Part shown: one piece after another, positions 15,800-38,289 of the stretch
How the letters are laid out: every line of letters starts with the position of its first letter
Position numbering within the stretch: position 1 is the first letter of the stretch
From: Neocallimastix lanati (nom. inval.)
Taxonomy: Eukaryota; Neocallimastigomycota; Neocallimastigomycetes; Neocallimastigales; Neocallimastigaceae
DNA length: 64,000 nt
Direction: 5' to 3'
NCBI GenBank assembly: GCA_016946835.1
Contig: JACVTC010000057.1
Location: 387,501-451,500, forward strand
Program-made: the position numbers and the translations under genes
The notes under the pieces: model-generated
The model's database searches: none
What the model was told of the DNA's origin: nothing
What the model saw: the letters and a program-made list of their open reading frames with translations, nothing else

Positions 15800-17252
15800 A
15801 TATATATTTTATTTTCTTTTTTTTTTTTTTTTTGAATATAAAAAAAATACTATTTGAAAATTAAAATGAAGAAAAATGAAAAAGATGATTATAATATTAA
15901 TAATTCTAACGTTAAACATACTAAAATATAAATATATATATATATCTATATTTTTTATATCAATTAATAAAATAACATTAAAAAGAAATAATTTATTTGA
16001 TCTACTAAAATTAATTTTTAACAATCTTATTCTTTAAAGTAAGCAATTTATTATTTCTATTGAAAACTCTTCTTATTTTTAAATTGAAGAAAATTAAGTT
16101 TAATTCACAATAATTATGTTAATAAAAAATAATTTAATAGTCATATTTTTTTTATTTAATAGTATATACTTTTATTTTTGCCTTTTTATTAATAATTATA
16201 TGAATATATATATAATATAAAATGATTTACTTTTTATTTATAGTAATAATATTGTATAATTTGATTTTCATTTTTTCATTTAAAGATTTACTATTATATT
16301 ATTTATAATTAATTAAAAATATATATATATAAAAATTAAAATTTTTGACATAAAAAATAAAGTTTTCAATAATAAAATAATTATTATTATTAAATAAAGT
16401 TTTTGATTCCAAGATTTTAATATTTTTAAAAATGCTTTTTATATTAAATTTGAAAAAATTAAATTTTTAAAAATTTTTTAATATTTTAAATTAATATGAT
16501 TATTAATAAAATAAGTTAGTATTAATATTTTACTATTGAAAATTTAATATAATATTTAAAATTTTGAATAATACTAATTTTAATTATTTTGATGTTTATT
16601 AAACATCCTTTAATATTAAAGATATTAAAGATATTAAAGATAAAATTCAATTATCTTTATGTAATATAAACAAAGATAAATATATTTATCTTTTTTACTA
16701 TTAAAATATTTAAGTTTGTATATTTTGAATAACAATAGAAAAAACTTAAATAATAACAATTTATGATTTTAGTTATAATGTAAATTTTTATTAATTTTAT
16801 AATAATTTTTATATTTAATAAATTACATCAAAATATTAATTAATATTTACAAATAATTATTTATTAAAAATATTTAATTATTTTATTATTTATTAAACTT
16901 TTTAAATTCATATAATTTTTATTATTATTTAATGTTTATAATTTAAAATTAAATTTATTATTAATTTAACTTTCATATTACCAAATGGAGAAAAAAAACG
17001 GATAAACAATTTTTTTAAATTAATTTTTAATTTTTTTATTCAGTCATTTCATATTTAAATGTATATCATTTTGATCACTTTCATATTTTATTAAATTTCT
17101 GATTCCTTTAATTAATTTATTACTTTATAAAATTTTTTTATTCAAAAAGAATAATATTAATTTAACTTTTTTAATATAAATTGGAGTAATAATTAATTAT
17201 GGTTTAATACTATATTTATTAATTATTTTTGTATATATTTTTTATTATTTTA
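15800..17252. other. Distal upstream region of GH2 copy 2
   Basis: AT-rich without genes. Blocks at 16020-16150 (CAATCTTATTCTT..., AATAGTCATATTTT..., TATTTAATAGTA) match 24455-24590 upstream of copy 3. The copy 2/copy 3 duplication therefore extends at least 1.7 kb upstream of the ATG. Confidence 0.55.
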
Positions 17253-22600
<5,348 letters not shown>

Positions 22601-24150
22601 TTTAAAAAAAAAAAAAAATAATAATAATAATAAAAATATTATTGTTATTTTTTTTAAAATTCAAATAAATATAAAAATTTCTATAATATCTTTAAAAAAA
22701 TAATTAAAAGTATTATAGTGAATATATTAATTATATTATAATTATACAATTCAATATAAATAGTTTTAGTCTTTTTTTTTATAAAATATAGAAATAACAT
22801 TTTTTAAAATGTTATAAAATAGAAGTTTAAAAAAAATATAAAGAATAAAATTATTTATGTAAAAGTTTTTTTCTTCTCAATATATAGAAATAATATTTTT
22901 TTAGCATTTTTGATAAATGTTAAAAAATATTAAACGTTTATTATTTATCAATTAAAAAAAATATTGATAAACCTTTTATAGAATTAAATTTATACGATTT
23001 TAAGAAAATTTAATAAGAAAAAATAAAATAAAATATTAGAATTTTATTTTATTTTTGTAAATAAGTAAACCAATAGAATATAAAAAAATTTAGTATTTAA
23101 AAAAATAAAAGTAGAAATAAAAAATATATAATTCAATAAAAGAAAACAAAATAAAAGTAAAAAATATATATATATATATAATATATATATATATAATAAA
23201 TATAAAAAATCTTAGCCAAAAGAAAAATAGATAAAATAAAAATAAAATAAAATATAAAAATAAAAAAAAATTTAAAAAATTAAGTAAAATAAAAAAAAAA
23301 TAAAAAATTAATTAAAAAAAATAAAGCTGTAAAAAAAAGTAATTATAAATATGAATAAAATATAAAAAAAATAAAATATATAAATAAAAATAAAATATAT
23401 AATTAAAAATAAAATATTAAAAAAAATAAAATATAAATAAAAATAAAATTTAAATAAAAATAAAACTTCAAAAAAAAAAATAAATAGATAAAATTATACA
23501 ATGACAAATATAAAATATTAGTGCAATGTAATAAAAACAAAAAAAAATAAAATGTTTAAATGTAATAAATAAAAACAAAAATAAAAAATAAATTGTTTAA
23601 ATTTAATAAAACAAATAAAAATAAAAATTAAAAATAAAAAATAAAATTTTACTATTAAAATACTGAATAAAATTATTAATTAATATAATGATATATCATT
23701 ATGTATTTTTTTTTTATATCATTTTATTTTTATATATTATTTATATTTTAATATTAAAAAATTTTATTTGTACTTTTAAAGAAATCATGACGGTAATATA
23801 ACTTAGAAAAACAATATCATATATATTAAGATGATGTATAAATTAAAATGACATTAAATTAATAAATAAAATAAAAGTGATCACCTAATACTTCATACTT
23901 TTATTTTATCTAAAAATCATTTATTTAATATTTGAAGGTTAGTCATATTTATTTTAGGATATTAAAAAAAATGTTAATATATAAAACTTTATATATAGTT
24001 GTTTTTATACTTTTTAAGACAAGAAAAATATTAAAAAACTATCTAATTAATTAATAAATGCAAATTTTTATATATTAAAATATATGAAAACATTATAAAA
24101 TATATACATTATATTAATGGATATTTATTATATTAATTGCAGTACCAATA
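22601..24150. other. 3' flank of copy 2 and AT-rich intergenic
   Basis: The first 90 bp equal the copy 1 3' flank. GTAAATAAGTAAA at about 23056 aligns with the other copies' 3' flanks. The rest is A-rich low complexity (AAAATAAAAT units at 23220-23470) with no gene. Confidence 0.55.
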
Positions 24151-24152
24151 GG

Positions 24153-24153
24153 C

Positions 24154-24184
<31 letters not shown>

Positions 24185-24238
24185 ATATTGAACGGAATGA
24201 GAAAGAAGAAAAAAAATATTAATAATAAGATTTAAACA

Positions 24239-24276
<38 letters not shown>
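24153..24276. repeat. Opposed poly(T) and poly(A) tracts
   Basis: A T run of about 28 (24153-24180) and an A run of about 33 (24244-24276) flank a 60-bp segment. They could pair as a long A:T stem. Origin could be two opposed retroelement tails or slippage. Confidence 0.6.
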
Positions 24277-24278
<2 letters not shown>

Positions 24279-24544
24279 AATGATAGAGAAATGAATATAT
24301 TACAGATATTGTTTTAATAATAATTATACTTTAAATTTAAAACGAATTTAAAATATTTTAGTATAATGTATAATTACTATTTAACATAAAAAAAAAGAAT
24401 GATTTGTTATTTAAATTAAAGAAATATTACAGAAATGAATAATACTTATTTTTTAGTAATCTTATTCTTCGAATTAAGAATTTATATCAATTATTTTATT
24501 AACAATATCTTTATGTCTATAAAAAAGAAAATAATCTAATAGTC

Positions 24545-24960
24545 ACATTTTATCTTTTTATTTAATAGTAATATATATATATATATGAGTTATTTTTTTT
24601 TATTTTTATTTAATAGTAATATATATATATATATGAGTTTTTTTTTTTTATTCTTATTTAATAGTAATATATATATATGAGTTATTTTTTTTTTATTTTT
24701 ATTTAATAGTAATATATATAATAAGATTTGTTTTTTTTTTTTAATAGCAATATATATAATAAGATTTGTTTTTTTATTTAATAGCAATATATATAATAAG
24801 ATTTGTTTTTTTATTTAATAGCAATATATATAATAAGATTTGTTTTTTTATTTAATAGCAATATATATAATAAAATTTGTTTTTTTATTTAATAGCAATA
24901 TATATAATAAGATTTGTTTTTTTATTTAATAGCAATATATAGAAGATTTTTTTTTATTTA
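24545..24960 (+). repeat. Minisatellite upstream of GH2 copy 3
   Basis: About four units of ATTTAATAGTAATATATATATATGAGTT plus T tract (24560-24720) pass into about six units of a 37-bp repeat containing ATTTAATAGC, AATATATATA and ATAAGATTTG (24720-24950). The homologous place upstream of copy 2 (16130-16180) has a single unexpanded copy, so the array grew after duplication. Confidence 0.85.
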
Positions 24961-25835
24961 ATAATAATAATATAAAATAAAATTTCCATTTTATTTAATA
25001 TATATAAATTTATATATAATGAAATAATACATAAAAAGATTTTCATTTTTTTTTCTATAATAATGATTATGTATAATACGATTTACTCTTTATTTAATAA
25101 AATTTTTTACTATTATAATTTATTAAAAAATTCATAAAATTAATAAAAAACAAAAAGGATTAAATTAAAATTGATAATAATGAAGCTTTAATCATTAAAA
25201 TAAAAAAAAAATTATAAAAATATTTTAATTATTATAAATACTTTTTTAACAACAAATATAAAAATAAAAATATTTATTCAATAAAATATCAATTAAAGAT
25301 AAAAGTAATTTATCTTTAATTCCAATATTTTATATATTTTATATTATTTCTAATATCAATATCCTATTTATTATATATTATCTTTATATATAAGTATTAA
25401 TACTAAAAGTATTAATACTTATTAAGCATATTAAAATAGATCCCAAAAAAAAAAGATTTCAAAAAATATAATTTCATTTTATATTTATATAATATATAAA
25501 AAAAAAAATGGGATCAAAAATTTTATTTAATATCAAAATAATTATAATACTAATAGAAGTTAATTATAAAAATGTTAAACTTTTTAAATAATATTAAAAA
25601 TTAATTAAAATATTATTATCTGCCAATTATTATTATTTTTAGCAATTAGTCATAAATTTTAATTTTAAATTAAATTTTTTTATTGCTACTTAAACTTTCT
25701 TGATTCATTTTAAATTTATTATTTATTAAACTTTTAAAATTTATATTAAACTTACGTATTAAATTTTTTTAATTAATAAAAAAATAAAATTGACAAATAT
25801 TAAATCTATGTAATTTTTTTTTTAATATTTTATAT
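24961..25835. other. AT-rich region upstream of copy 3 with two short hairpins
   Basis: Perfect inverted repeats occur at 25392-25420 (13-bp arms AAGTATTAATACT, 3-base loop) and at about 25294-25321 (ATTAAAGATAAA arms). No gene. Confidence 0.5.
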
Positions 25836-31525
<5,690 letters not shown>

Positions 31526-31883
31526 ATTAAAAAATAATATTATTAATATTAAAAATATATATATATATTGATTATATATATATAAAACTTGATAATTTCA
31601 TTTCTTTTTTTTTTTTCTTTAAGCTCTTTTCAACCTATAGATAAAAAAAAAAAGAAGAAGAAAAAAAAAAGTAAAGAGATGAGATGAAATTATTCTTATA
31701 AAAATAAAATGTTTTTAAAAATATTAATTATGTTTAACGTTTTTTTCAACATTTCAAGCAAAACAAAAAAATTACAAAATTTATCATTATAAAAATTTTA
31801 TATCGAAAAAAAAAAAAAAACGAAGAAAAATTTTATAAAGATAAATTTAATAGAATAAAAATAAAATATAGAATATTTTATTT

Positions 31884-31930
<47 letters not shown>

Positions 31931-32940
31931 ACTATTTATTTTTATTAATTTTGTTTTTTATAAATAAGTAAAATAGATTAAAATTTAGTAAAATATTAAA
32001 AAAGAATTACAATATTTATTACAATTTTTTTTTAAAACGAAAACCAAAAAAATTAAGTAAAATAAATCTAAATTAAAAAATAAAAAAATAAAAATAAAAG
32101 TAAAAATAACACGAAATAGCTATAAAAATTAAAATTAAAATAAACAAATAAAAAATTTTTATATTAAAATAAAAATTAAATTAAAAAAATATATAAATAT
32201 ATATAAATATAAATATAAATATAAAAATTAAATATTAAATAAAGCAAAATAATATATATATAATAAAATATATATATATAACAAAATAAATAAAAATATT
32301 AATATATCGAAATAAATAAAAATATTAAAATATATTAAATCATTTTATAAATGTAGACTTTTTTGTTATAAAAATTTTTTAATTAATCTATTAGCTAATT
32401 TAATAGATTTTGTATTATTTTTATTTTCTTTGAATATTACAAATATTAACAATGACTAGTAATGCTTTTAAATTTTGTATATATATATATATTATTATTA
32501 TTATTATTATTAAAAAACCTACTACTGCTTATAAATTATTGCACATAAAAATCCTGTATATCATAAGATATATCATGTGATTTCATTATTTGAATTAATT
32601 TAGTGGTACAAAAAATACATATAAAGGGTTAGGGAAATATATTTTATCAAGAATTTTTTTTATGATTATCATTAGGGTTACGTGTAGAAGTACTAATATT
32701 TTTAAAAAAATTTTTAGCTATTAAAAATCTTTCAATAATTTTTTTTTTTATTTTTTTTATCAAAAAAAAATTTTTTTGAATACTTTTATCATTGTCACCT
32801 AAATATTTATTATTTTTTTAGAAATTATTATTTTCTTTTATTTAGAAATTTAAAGTATTTTTATCTTATTGGTAATAATTATTATTCTACTCTCTTTCAT
32901 CTTGAAGGAAATATAAAAAAAAAAAAAAAAGAAAATTAAT
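31526..32940. other. AT-rich intergenic between GH2 copy 3 and a LINE
   Basis: Opposed arms near 31590-31625 and 31660-31697 (TTTCATTTC and GAGATGAAATT) could form a hairpin after the gene. A poly(A) tract of about 31 lies at 31890-31921 and ATAAATAAGTAAA at about 31960 marks residual homology with the other GH2 3' flanks. No gene seen. Confidence 0.5.
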
Positions 32941-32956
32941 AAATCATTAGAAACTT
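32941..32956 (+). repeat. Left target-site duplication of the LINE
   Basis: AAATCATTAGAAACTT, repeated exactly at 35868-35883 after the poly(A) tail. Confidence 0.85.
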
Positions 32957-35692
32957 GTTGATAATTACCTTGAACAATTTAATAAATATGAAAAACTTTG
33001 CAAATTAATCAAGAAAACAAAGAGCAAATTTCGTTCCGCTAGATTTAAAGCTAATATAGTAAAAATTGGTAATTATTTTTTGAATAAAGATTTCAAAAAT
33101 GGTTGGAGATGTTTAAAAAAAATGGCTAAACCATCGTATTCATCTACCTCCCGTACTTGCATAAAATCTAAATTTGGTCAAGATATTATCTCTCCTACTA
33201 AACAATTAGATAGATGGGCTGAATATTATAAAGATCTAGCTTCTGATCCCTCAGGTCACAGCCTTAATCGTAACTTCTGGATCCATGCTTTAAGGAATAT
33301 TAGTCTTAGATCCTCTACCTGGAATATCAACGATCCCATTACGATTGACGATATTAAAAAAACAATTTCTTCTATGAAAAACAACAAAGCACCCGGCCCC
33401 GATGGTATCCCGATTGAATTCTACAAAGCTCTGTTTTGCAATGAAGAATTACTAGAAACACATCCTGCTGCTGGAAAGTGTCTTAAATTGATTTTTAATA
33501 AAATATGGAATGGGTCTTTTCCTAAAAAATGGAACTCAGCTTCTATTGTATCAATCCCTAAGAAAGGTGACCTATCAGATTGTAGTAATTATCGAGGTAT
33601 TTCTCTCATTAATGTTGGACTGAAAATCATTTCAAAAATTGTAACAGATAGAATATCTTCTTACGCACTCTCACACAATTTCATTAGACCTGAACAATTT
33701 GGCTTTCGCAACCGTGAAGAATGCATTAGTTTATTCATTTCCGTTAGAGAAATATGCCAAAGAAGAAAATTTCAAGGAAAATTCACATATTTAGCCTTTT
33801 TAGATCTTAAAAAAGCTTATGATTCAGTTCCTATTTTTAACATTCTTACTAAATTATATCATTATGGCGTACGTGGTAAATGTTTTGATTTTCTTTGTAA
33901 TTTATATACTTCATCTAAAGCTCGTGCTCGATTTGCTTCAATGTTATCAAATGAATTTCCTATTAAAAGAGGTGTTCGTCAAGGTTGTCCATTATCTCCG
34001 ATCTTATTCAATTTATTCATCAATGATATATTAAATGACTGTGAAAAGTTTGGTGTTAATATTGGAAGAAAAAAGTGTTGTGGTGGACTCTTTGCTGATG
34101 ATGTTGTTCTAATTGCTCCAAGTGCAAAAAATTTAGAAAAATTACTAAAAAAGGTACATAGATGGGCTAATTTAAATGAAATGACTTTTGGTATTGAAAA
34201 ATGTGCAACTATGGTTATAAAACCAATGAACTTCCAATCTCCTCCAAACTATAGTGACCCAACCTTCTATTTAGGAATGAATGCTATTCCTAAAGTTTCT
34301 AGTTATATTTATCTTGGTATTCCTTTTTCTGATGATCTCTTACTAGAACACATTATATCTCACATGCATTTTAAAGTTAGAAAATCCCTTCTTTCATTTA
34401 CACATTTCTTCTCAAATAAACTTATCCCTATTGCATACAAGAAAAAAGTTCTTCAATCCTTTGTTATTAGTAAAGTAATTTATTATTCTCCTTTACTTGG
34501 TTCAAACAAATCCAGAACGGCCAGAATTCAAACATTAATTAATACTGGTCTATTTTGGTGTATCGGCTCCTTCTCTAAAAATGGTAAAACAAGTTCAGAA
34601 GACAATGACTATATTAGACATAATTCTACTATGAGTACTTATGCTTTATCTCGAGATCTAAGCATTCCTCCTATTGCTGGTGTCTGCGCAGCCTTACAGA
34701 TTAAATCATTTGCAAAATGGAGTAAATCAAACTGTATTATAAAGGATCTTATTAAATCTATTCCCAAAATGCATCATTATTTCTGGACTAAAGAATCTAG
34801 AACACTGTATAAAAAAATCAAAAAATATAAATGTGAAAAATATGACGATATTTTAGAACGTTACTGGAAATCAGTTGCCAAATTTCAAGGTATTAAAGGT
34901 CAAAATTACGATCGTAATAAGTTCTCAAACAATAAAGCTATAATTATGCTTAGTTTAAAATATCCCCAATTCAACTTAGGGTTTTCGTGGATTATTCGTT
35001 TACGCTGTGGTTATAAATACAATACTACTATTGCTATTAGAATGGGTAGAGTTTCAGAAGATTGTCCCAAGTCTTGCCCCTGTTGTGGCGAAGATAAACA
35101 ATCTTTTGAACATTGGATTTTTAAATGCGATGCTCTTGCATCTTTTAGATGGAATTCTTTAAATTTCATCGATGATCTCTATGTTTTATTCCTTAGGAAG
35201 ATTAGAGTGTTTAATCCTCTTTCTTCCTATGACTCTATTTCTAATTTTGAAGATTATATCAATCATTATATATACTTGTTCCTTCTTGGTGGGACTTTAG
35301 TTTTAAATGAGCTACATTTCGATAGTGGGGAACAGAGACAATTAAATGAACTACTTTTCAAAGGTTCATCTGAGTCACCTGTTCCAAAAATTGTGGGCTT
35401 GGCGGAATTCTTAACAAGTGCAATACCTATCATTAGTAGTTCGTTTGAGCTATTATTTGATAGGTATTGCAAAATACCAAACTTATCCAAGAGCGTCGAC
35501 GTCGTACTGATAAGGCATAATGATAATACAGGATCGTCATCTATTGCTACGAAGGATGAATCTCTCCCTAGTAGTTCAATAAATGATGAGTCCGGGGAGA
35601 GTTTAGTGGACACCACACTATCTATTTTAAAGATGTTACTTCTAGGTTTTATTTCTTTTTTATTTGATAGGAAGGGAAAAATTCCCGCATAG
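32957..35692 (+). CDS. LINE reverse transcriptase ORF, N-terminally truncated
   Basis: 911 codons open from the truncation point; a non-ATG start at 33080 is an artefact. The RT domain is intact: NKAPGPDGIP, NYRGISLINV, the first catalytic Asp in FLDLKKAYDSVP (about 33803), GVRQGCPLSP, and FADDVVLI with both catalytic Asp at about 34097-34102. A C-terminal Cys/His motif (CPCCGEDKQSFEHWIFKC, about 35075-35128) follows, then a tail with SVDVVLIRH. No apurinic endonuclease or RNase H domain is present in the remaining part. The open frame suggests recent insertion. Clade (L1, Tad or Jockey-like) cannot be settled by eye. Homologous fragments lie at 36.1, 40.6 and 51.7-54.8 kb. Confidence 0.9.
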   Translation, partial: VDNYLEQFNKYEKLCKLIKKTKSKFRSARFKANIVKIGNYFLNKDFKNGWRCLKKMAKPSYSSTSRTCIKSKFGQDIISPTKQLDRWAEYYKDLASDPSGHSLNRNFWIHALRNISLRSSTWNINDPITIDDIKKTISSMKNNKAPGPDGIPIEFYKALFCNEELLETHPAAGKCLKLIFNKIWNGSFPKKWNSASIVSIPKKGDLSDCSNYRGISLINVGLKIISKIVTDRISSYALSHNFIRPEQFGFRNREECISLFISVREICQRRKFQGKFTYLAFLDLKKAYDSVPIFNILTKLYHYGVRGKCFDFLCNLYTSSKARARFASMLSNEFPIKRGVRQGCPLSPILFNLFINDILNDCEKFGVNIGRKKCCGGLFADDVVLIAPSAKNLEKLLKKVHRWANLNEMTFGIEKCATMVIKPMNFQSPPNYSDPTFYLGMNAIPKVSSYIYLGIPFSDDLLLEHIISHMHFKVRKSLLSFTHFFSNKLIPIAYKKKVLQSFVISKVIYYSPLLGSNKSRTARIQTLINTGLFWCIGSFSKNGKTSSEDNDYIRHNSTMSTYALSRDLSIPPIAGVCAALQIKSFAKWSKSNCIIKDLIKSIPKMHHYFWTKESRTLYKKIKKYKCEKYDDILERYWKSVAKFQGIKGQNYDRNKFSNNKAIIMLSLKYPQFNLGFSWIIRLRCGYKYNTTIAIRMGRVSEDCPKSCPCCGEDKQSFEHWIFKCDALASFRWNSLNFIDDLYVLFLRKIRVFNPLSSYDSISNFEDYINHYIYLFLLGGTLVLNELHFDSGEQRQLNELLFKGSSESPVPKIVGLAEFLTSAIPIISSSFELLFDRYCKIPNLSKSVDVVLIRHNDNTGSSSIATKDESLPSSSINDESGESLVDTTLSILKMLLLGFISFLFDRKGKIPA

Positions 35693-35843
35693 TACAACTT
35701 GCCGAAATATATAGTATTTTCGAGCTTTTTTATTTTTTTATTTTTTAATTTTTTATTTTTAATTTCAAATGTACTTTTCACCTACATGTATTTTTTAAAA
35801 TAAAATTTAATAAAGTTTTGGAAGTGTATTCTCTTCCCTGTCT

Positions 35844-35870
<27 letters not shown>
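32957..35870 (+). mobile_element. 5'-truncated LINE (non-LTR retrotransposon)
   Basis: Runs from the first base after the left duplication to the end of a 25-30 base poly(A) tail (35843-35870). The reading frame is already open at the first base, with no start codon, which is the normal outcome of incomplete reverse transcription. The 3'UTR has AATAAAGTTTTGG and ends GTCT before the A tail. Length about 2.9 kb, lacking the endonuclease half. Confidence 0.92.
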
Positions 35871-35874
<4 letters not shown>

Positions 35875-35883
35875 TAGAAACTT
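35868..35883 (+). repeat. Right target-site duplication of the LINE
   Basis: AAATCATTAGAAACTT; its first As merge with the poly(A) tail, so the true duplication is 13-16 bp. Confidence 0.85.
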
Positions 35884-36055
35884 TTTATTAATGATGACAA
35901 CTTTATGGGTGAGATATTTATTAAATAAAGTAAATTAATATATTTACTTTATTCAATTTTCCTTTTCTTTTACAAAAATATTATTTTAGTATTGTAGTAT
36001 TACAAATTTAAACAAAATTATGTAAATTATTATTAATAACTTTTATAAATATAAA

Positions 36056-36071
<16 letters not shown>

Positions 36072-36102
<31 letters not shown>

Positions 36103-36330
36103 GACTGAAGTCTTTTGTCTCCCCCAATATGGGTGTATGTTTAACTGTCATACCGGTACGGCGTCGACGCTCACAACTCCCCATAAGCAAAGAAACTCCA
36201 TATAGAAACACTCTATGCGATCCTCAAGGGAAAGCAGAGTCCACTACAGGTGGCGTCCTTATCATCCAGAGTAGCTGGAAACTATAATCCTCTCAGACAA
36301 GGCTTACACAGTGGGATTCTTAAAGTATTA
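36072..36330 (-). mobile_element. LINE 3'-end fragment
   Basis: On the minus strand, a GC-richer 220-bp segment ends in a poly(A) tail (T run at 36072-36099). It contains GTGAGCGTCGACGCCGTACC, corresponding to the LINE codons for KSVDVV (AAGAGCGTCGACGTCGTACT at about 35490), followed by a TGA. It is flanked by AAATATAAATATA at 36047-36059 and 36332-36344, a possible but low-complexity target duplication. This is a different LINE subfamily from the 33-36 kb copy. Confidence 0.65.
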
Positions 36331-36444
36331 GAAATATAAATATAAATATAAATATAAATATAAATATAAATATAAAAATTAGAATTTAAAATTGATTTAA
36401 AATCAATAATATTATATTTTATTATAAATATTATAATTTTAGGG

Positions 36445-36804
36445 AGAGTTGCATTTCCCCAAATTGCATTTCGCCGGATTGCATTTCGCCAAGTGGCGTA
36501 GTATTAAAATGTTGCATTTCCCCAAGTTGCTATTCGCCAGGTTGCATTTCGACAAGTAGAGTATTGATATAAATAAATGAATAAATAAATAAATATTAAT
36601 TCAAAATATTTTTTTTAAAATTGTTTTTATGCGATATTAATAATATTTAATTTTATTTATTGATTTATTTATTTATTTAATAATTCTCAATTTGGCGAAA
36701 AGCAACTTGGCGAAATGCCACATTTTTTAATACGCCACATGCTTTCAAAAAAATTGGCGAAACGCAACCTGGCGAAATGCAATTTGGCGAAATGCCCCAC
36801 ACCC
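36445..36804. mobile_element. Fold-back element built of GCATTTCGCC repeats
   Basis: The left arm (36445-36560) has six units of TTGCATTTCGCCAAG-like sequence in two blocks of three, separated by GGCGTA and ATTAAAA. The right arm (36688-36804) is its inverted copy (GGCGAAATGCAA units, with TACGCCAC in the matching place). The 127-bp centre is pure AT. Arms of about 115 bp align over nearly their full length. No ORF. This is the structure of a fold-back or MITE-type DNA element; no target duplication is evident. Confidence 0.75.
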
Positions 36805-36872
36805 ATAATTTTAAATATTATTAATTTATAATAATAATTAATTATTATTTGGAGTGTTACAATTAGGAACAC

Positions 36873-36972
36873 TGCATTTTAGAACGTGTCTTATACATAA
36901 AATTTAATTTGTAATATAACGCCCCTCTTTTTTTTTTTTTAAATAATTGTATATAAATAAAAATAGAAATAA

Positions 36973-37012
<40 letters not shown>

Positions 37013-37350
37013 CATAATAAATAAATTAAATATTATTAAATATTATTATTTTTTAAAAAAATTATTAAAATATGTCTTCAAAATTAAATATTATTGTATA
37101 TTATTATTATTTAACAAAAAATATTAAAATATATCTTTAAAATTAAATATTGTTGAATATTATTATTTTAACAAAAAATATTAAAATATATCTTAAAAAT
37201 TAAATATTGTTGAATATTATTTCATTATTTTATTATTTATTAAAATTTAAATATTATCATTTATATATATCAAAAATAATTTAAGCCATCTTTATATTGA
37301 CAGTTTTATAAAGTACGCCGCATTTCATATATAGCCACGTTCCGAAATGC
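36873..37350. mobile_element. MITE-like element with inverted ends and internal tandem repeats
   Basis: The left end TGCATTTTAGAACGTGTCTT (36873) is matched by an inverted TGCATTTCGGAACGTGGCTA at the right (37350 reading leftwards). Between them about 3.5 units of a roughly 60-bp repeat (AAATATTGTTGAATATT ... AAAAATATTAAAATATATCTT) run from 37010 to 37225. No ORF. A third copy of the end motif is at 567-597. The shared GCATTTC core suggests kinship with the adjacent fold-back element. Confidence 0.55.
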
Positions 37351-37431
37351 ACCACATCTTTATTATTTAATAATTATTATATAGTAATTAATTCTTGTAA
37401 TAATAATAGTAATAATGATAATAATATTAAT

Positions 37432-37437
<6 letters not shown>

Positions 37438-37506
<69 letters not shown>
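37438..37506 (+). repeat. (AAT)n microsatellite
   Basis: About 22 uninterrupted AAT units. Confidence 0.95.
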
Positions 37507-37507
<1 letters not shown>

Positions 37508-37509
37508 GT

Positions 37510-38285
37510 TATTATATATTATAATATTTGTTATTAGTATATTAATTCAGAATTTTAATTGTAATTTTTAAAATATTTTATTGACCAATATTTCTTTCGT
37601 GTAATAAAAGAAAATTGAACATTTAAATATATAAGCAATAAAAATAAAATAAAATATAAAATAAAGAATTAAAACAAGCATCTTGACCTGACCATTGTAA
37701 CTCAAGCAGAGACCTTCCCTTTCTCTCTTTTTTAACAAATGTTTCTAGTATAAAATTAATTAATATTAGTGAGACTTCACATAGCACTATCGTACCATAG
37801 TACAGTAATTATTTTTGAATTTACAATGTATTTCATAAATTAGGATTTAAAATTATGATCTTTAATAATGATTTGGATAAATTTATATAAAAAATAAAAA
37901 TTTCAATTTACTTCAAATATTAAAAAAAAAAAAAAATTTTTTTTTTTTTTTTATATTATATAATTTAATATTTATATAATTTTTTTAAATAATTAATATT
38001 ATTTAGTGTATATATATATATATATATTTATTTTTATTACTATTACTGTAGTTGTTACTTCCGTTATTGTTTTTATTATTATTACTGTAGTTATTATTTC
38101 TGTTACTATTTTTATTATTATTATTATATATTAGATTATTTGAAATATAATGAAAATATTAAATATTAAAAATTTATCTAATTAAAAATTTATTTTATAT
38201 ATGGAAATAAATGAATAATAAAATAGTAAAAAAATAATAAAAATAAATTAATTTGGATAGCTTCAGAAAATTCCCAGAATTAATA
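37510..38285. other. AT-rich intergenic downstream of the solute-binding pseudogene
   Basis: Includes an A14/T16 inverted pair at 37921-37951, ATT-rich stretches with a repeated ATTACTGTAGTTRTTAYTTC unit (38035-38110), and no coding sequence. If the adjoining gene once had a membrane region, it would have lain here; none is visible. Confidence 0.5.
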
Positions 38286-38289
38286 AATG

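Noticed and set aside
33080-33082. Non-ATG start for the LINE ORF
   Set aside because: The same frame is open from 32957, directly after the target duplication. The element is truncated and has no true start.
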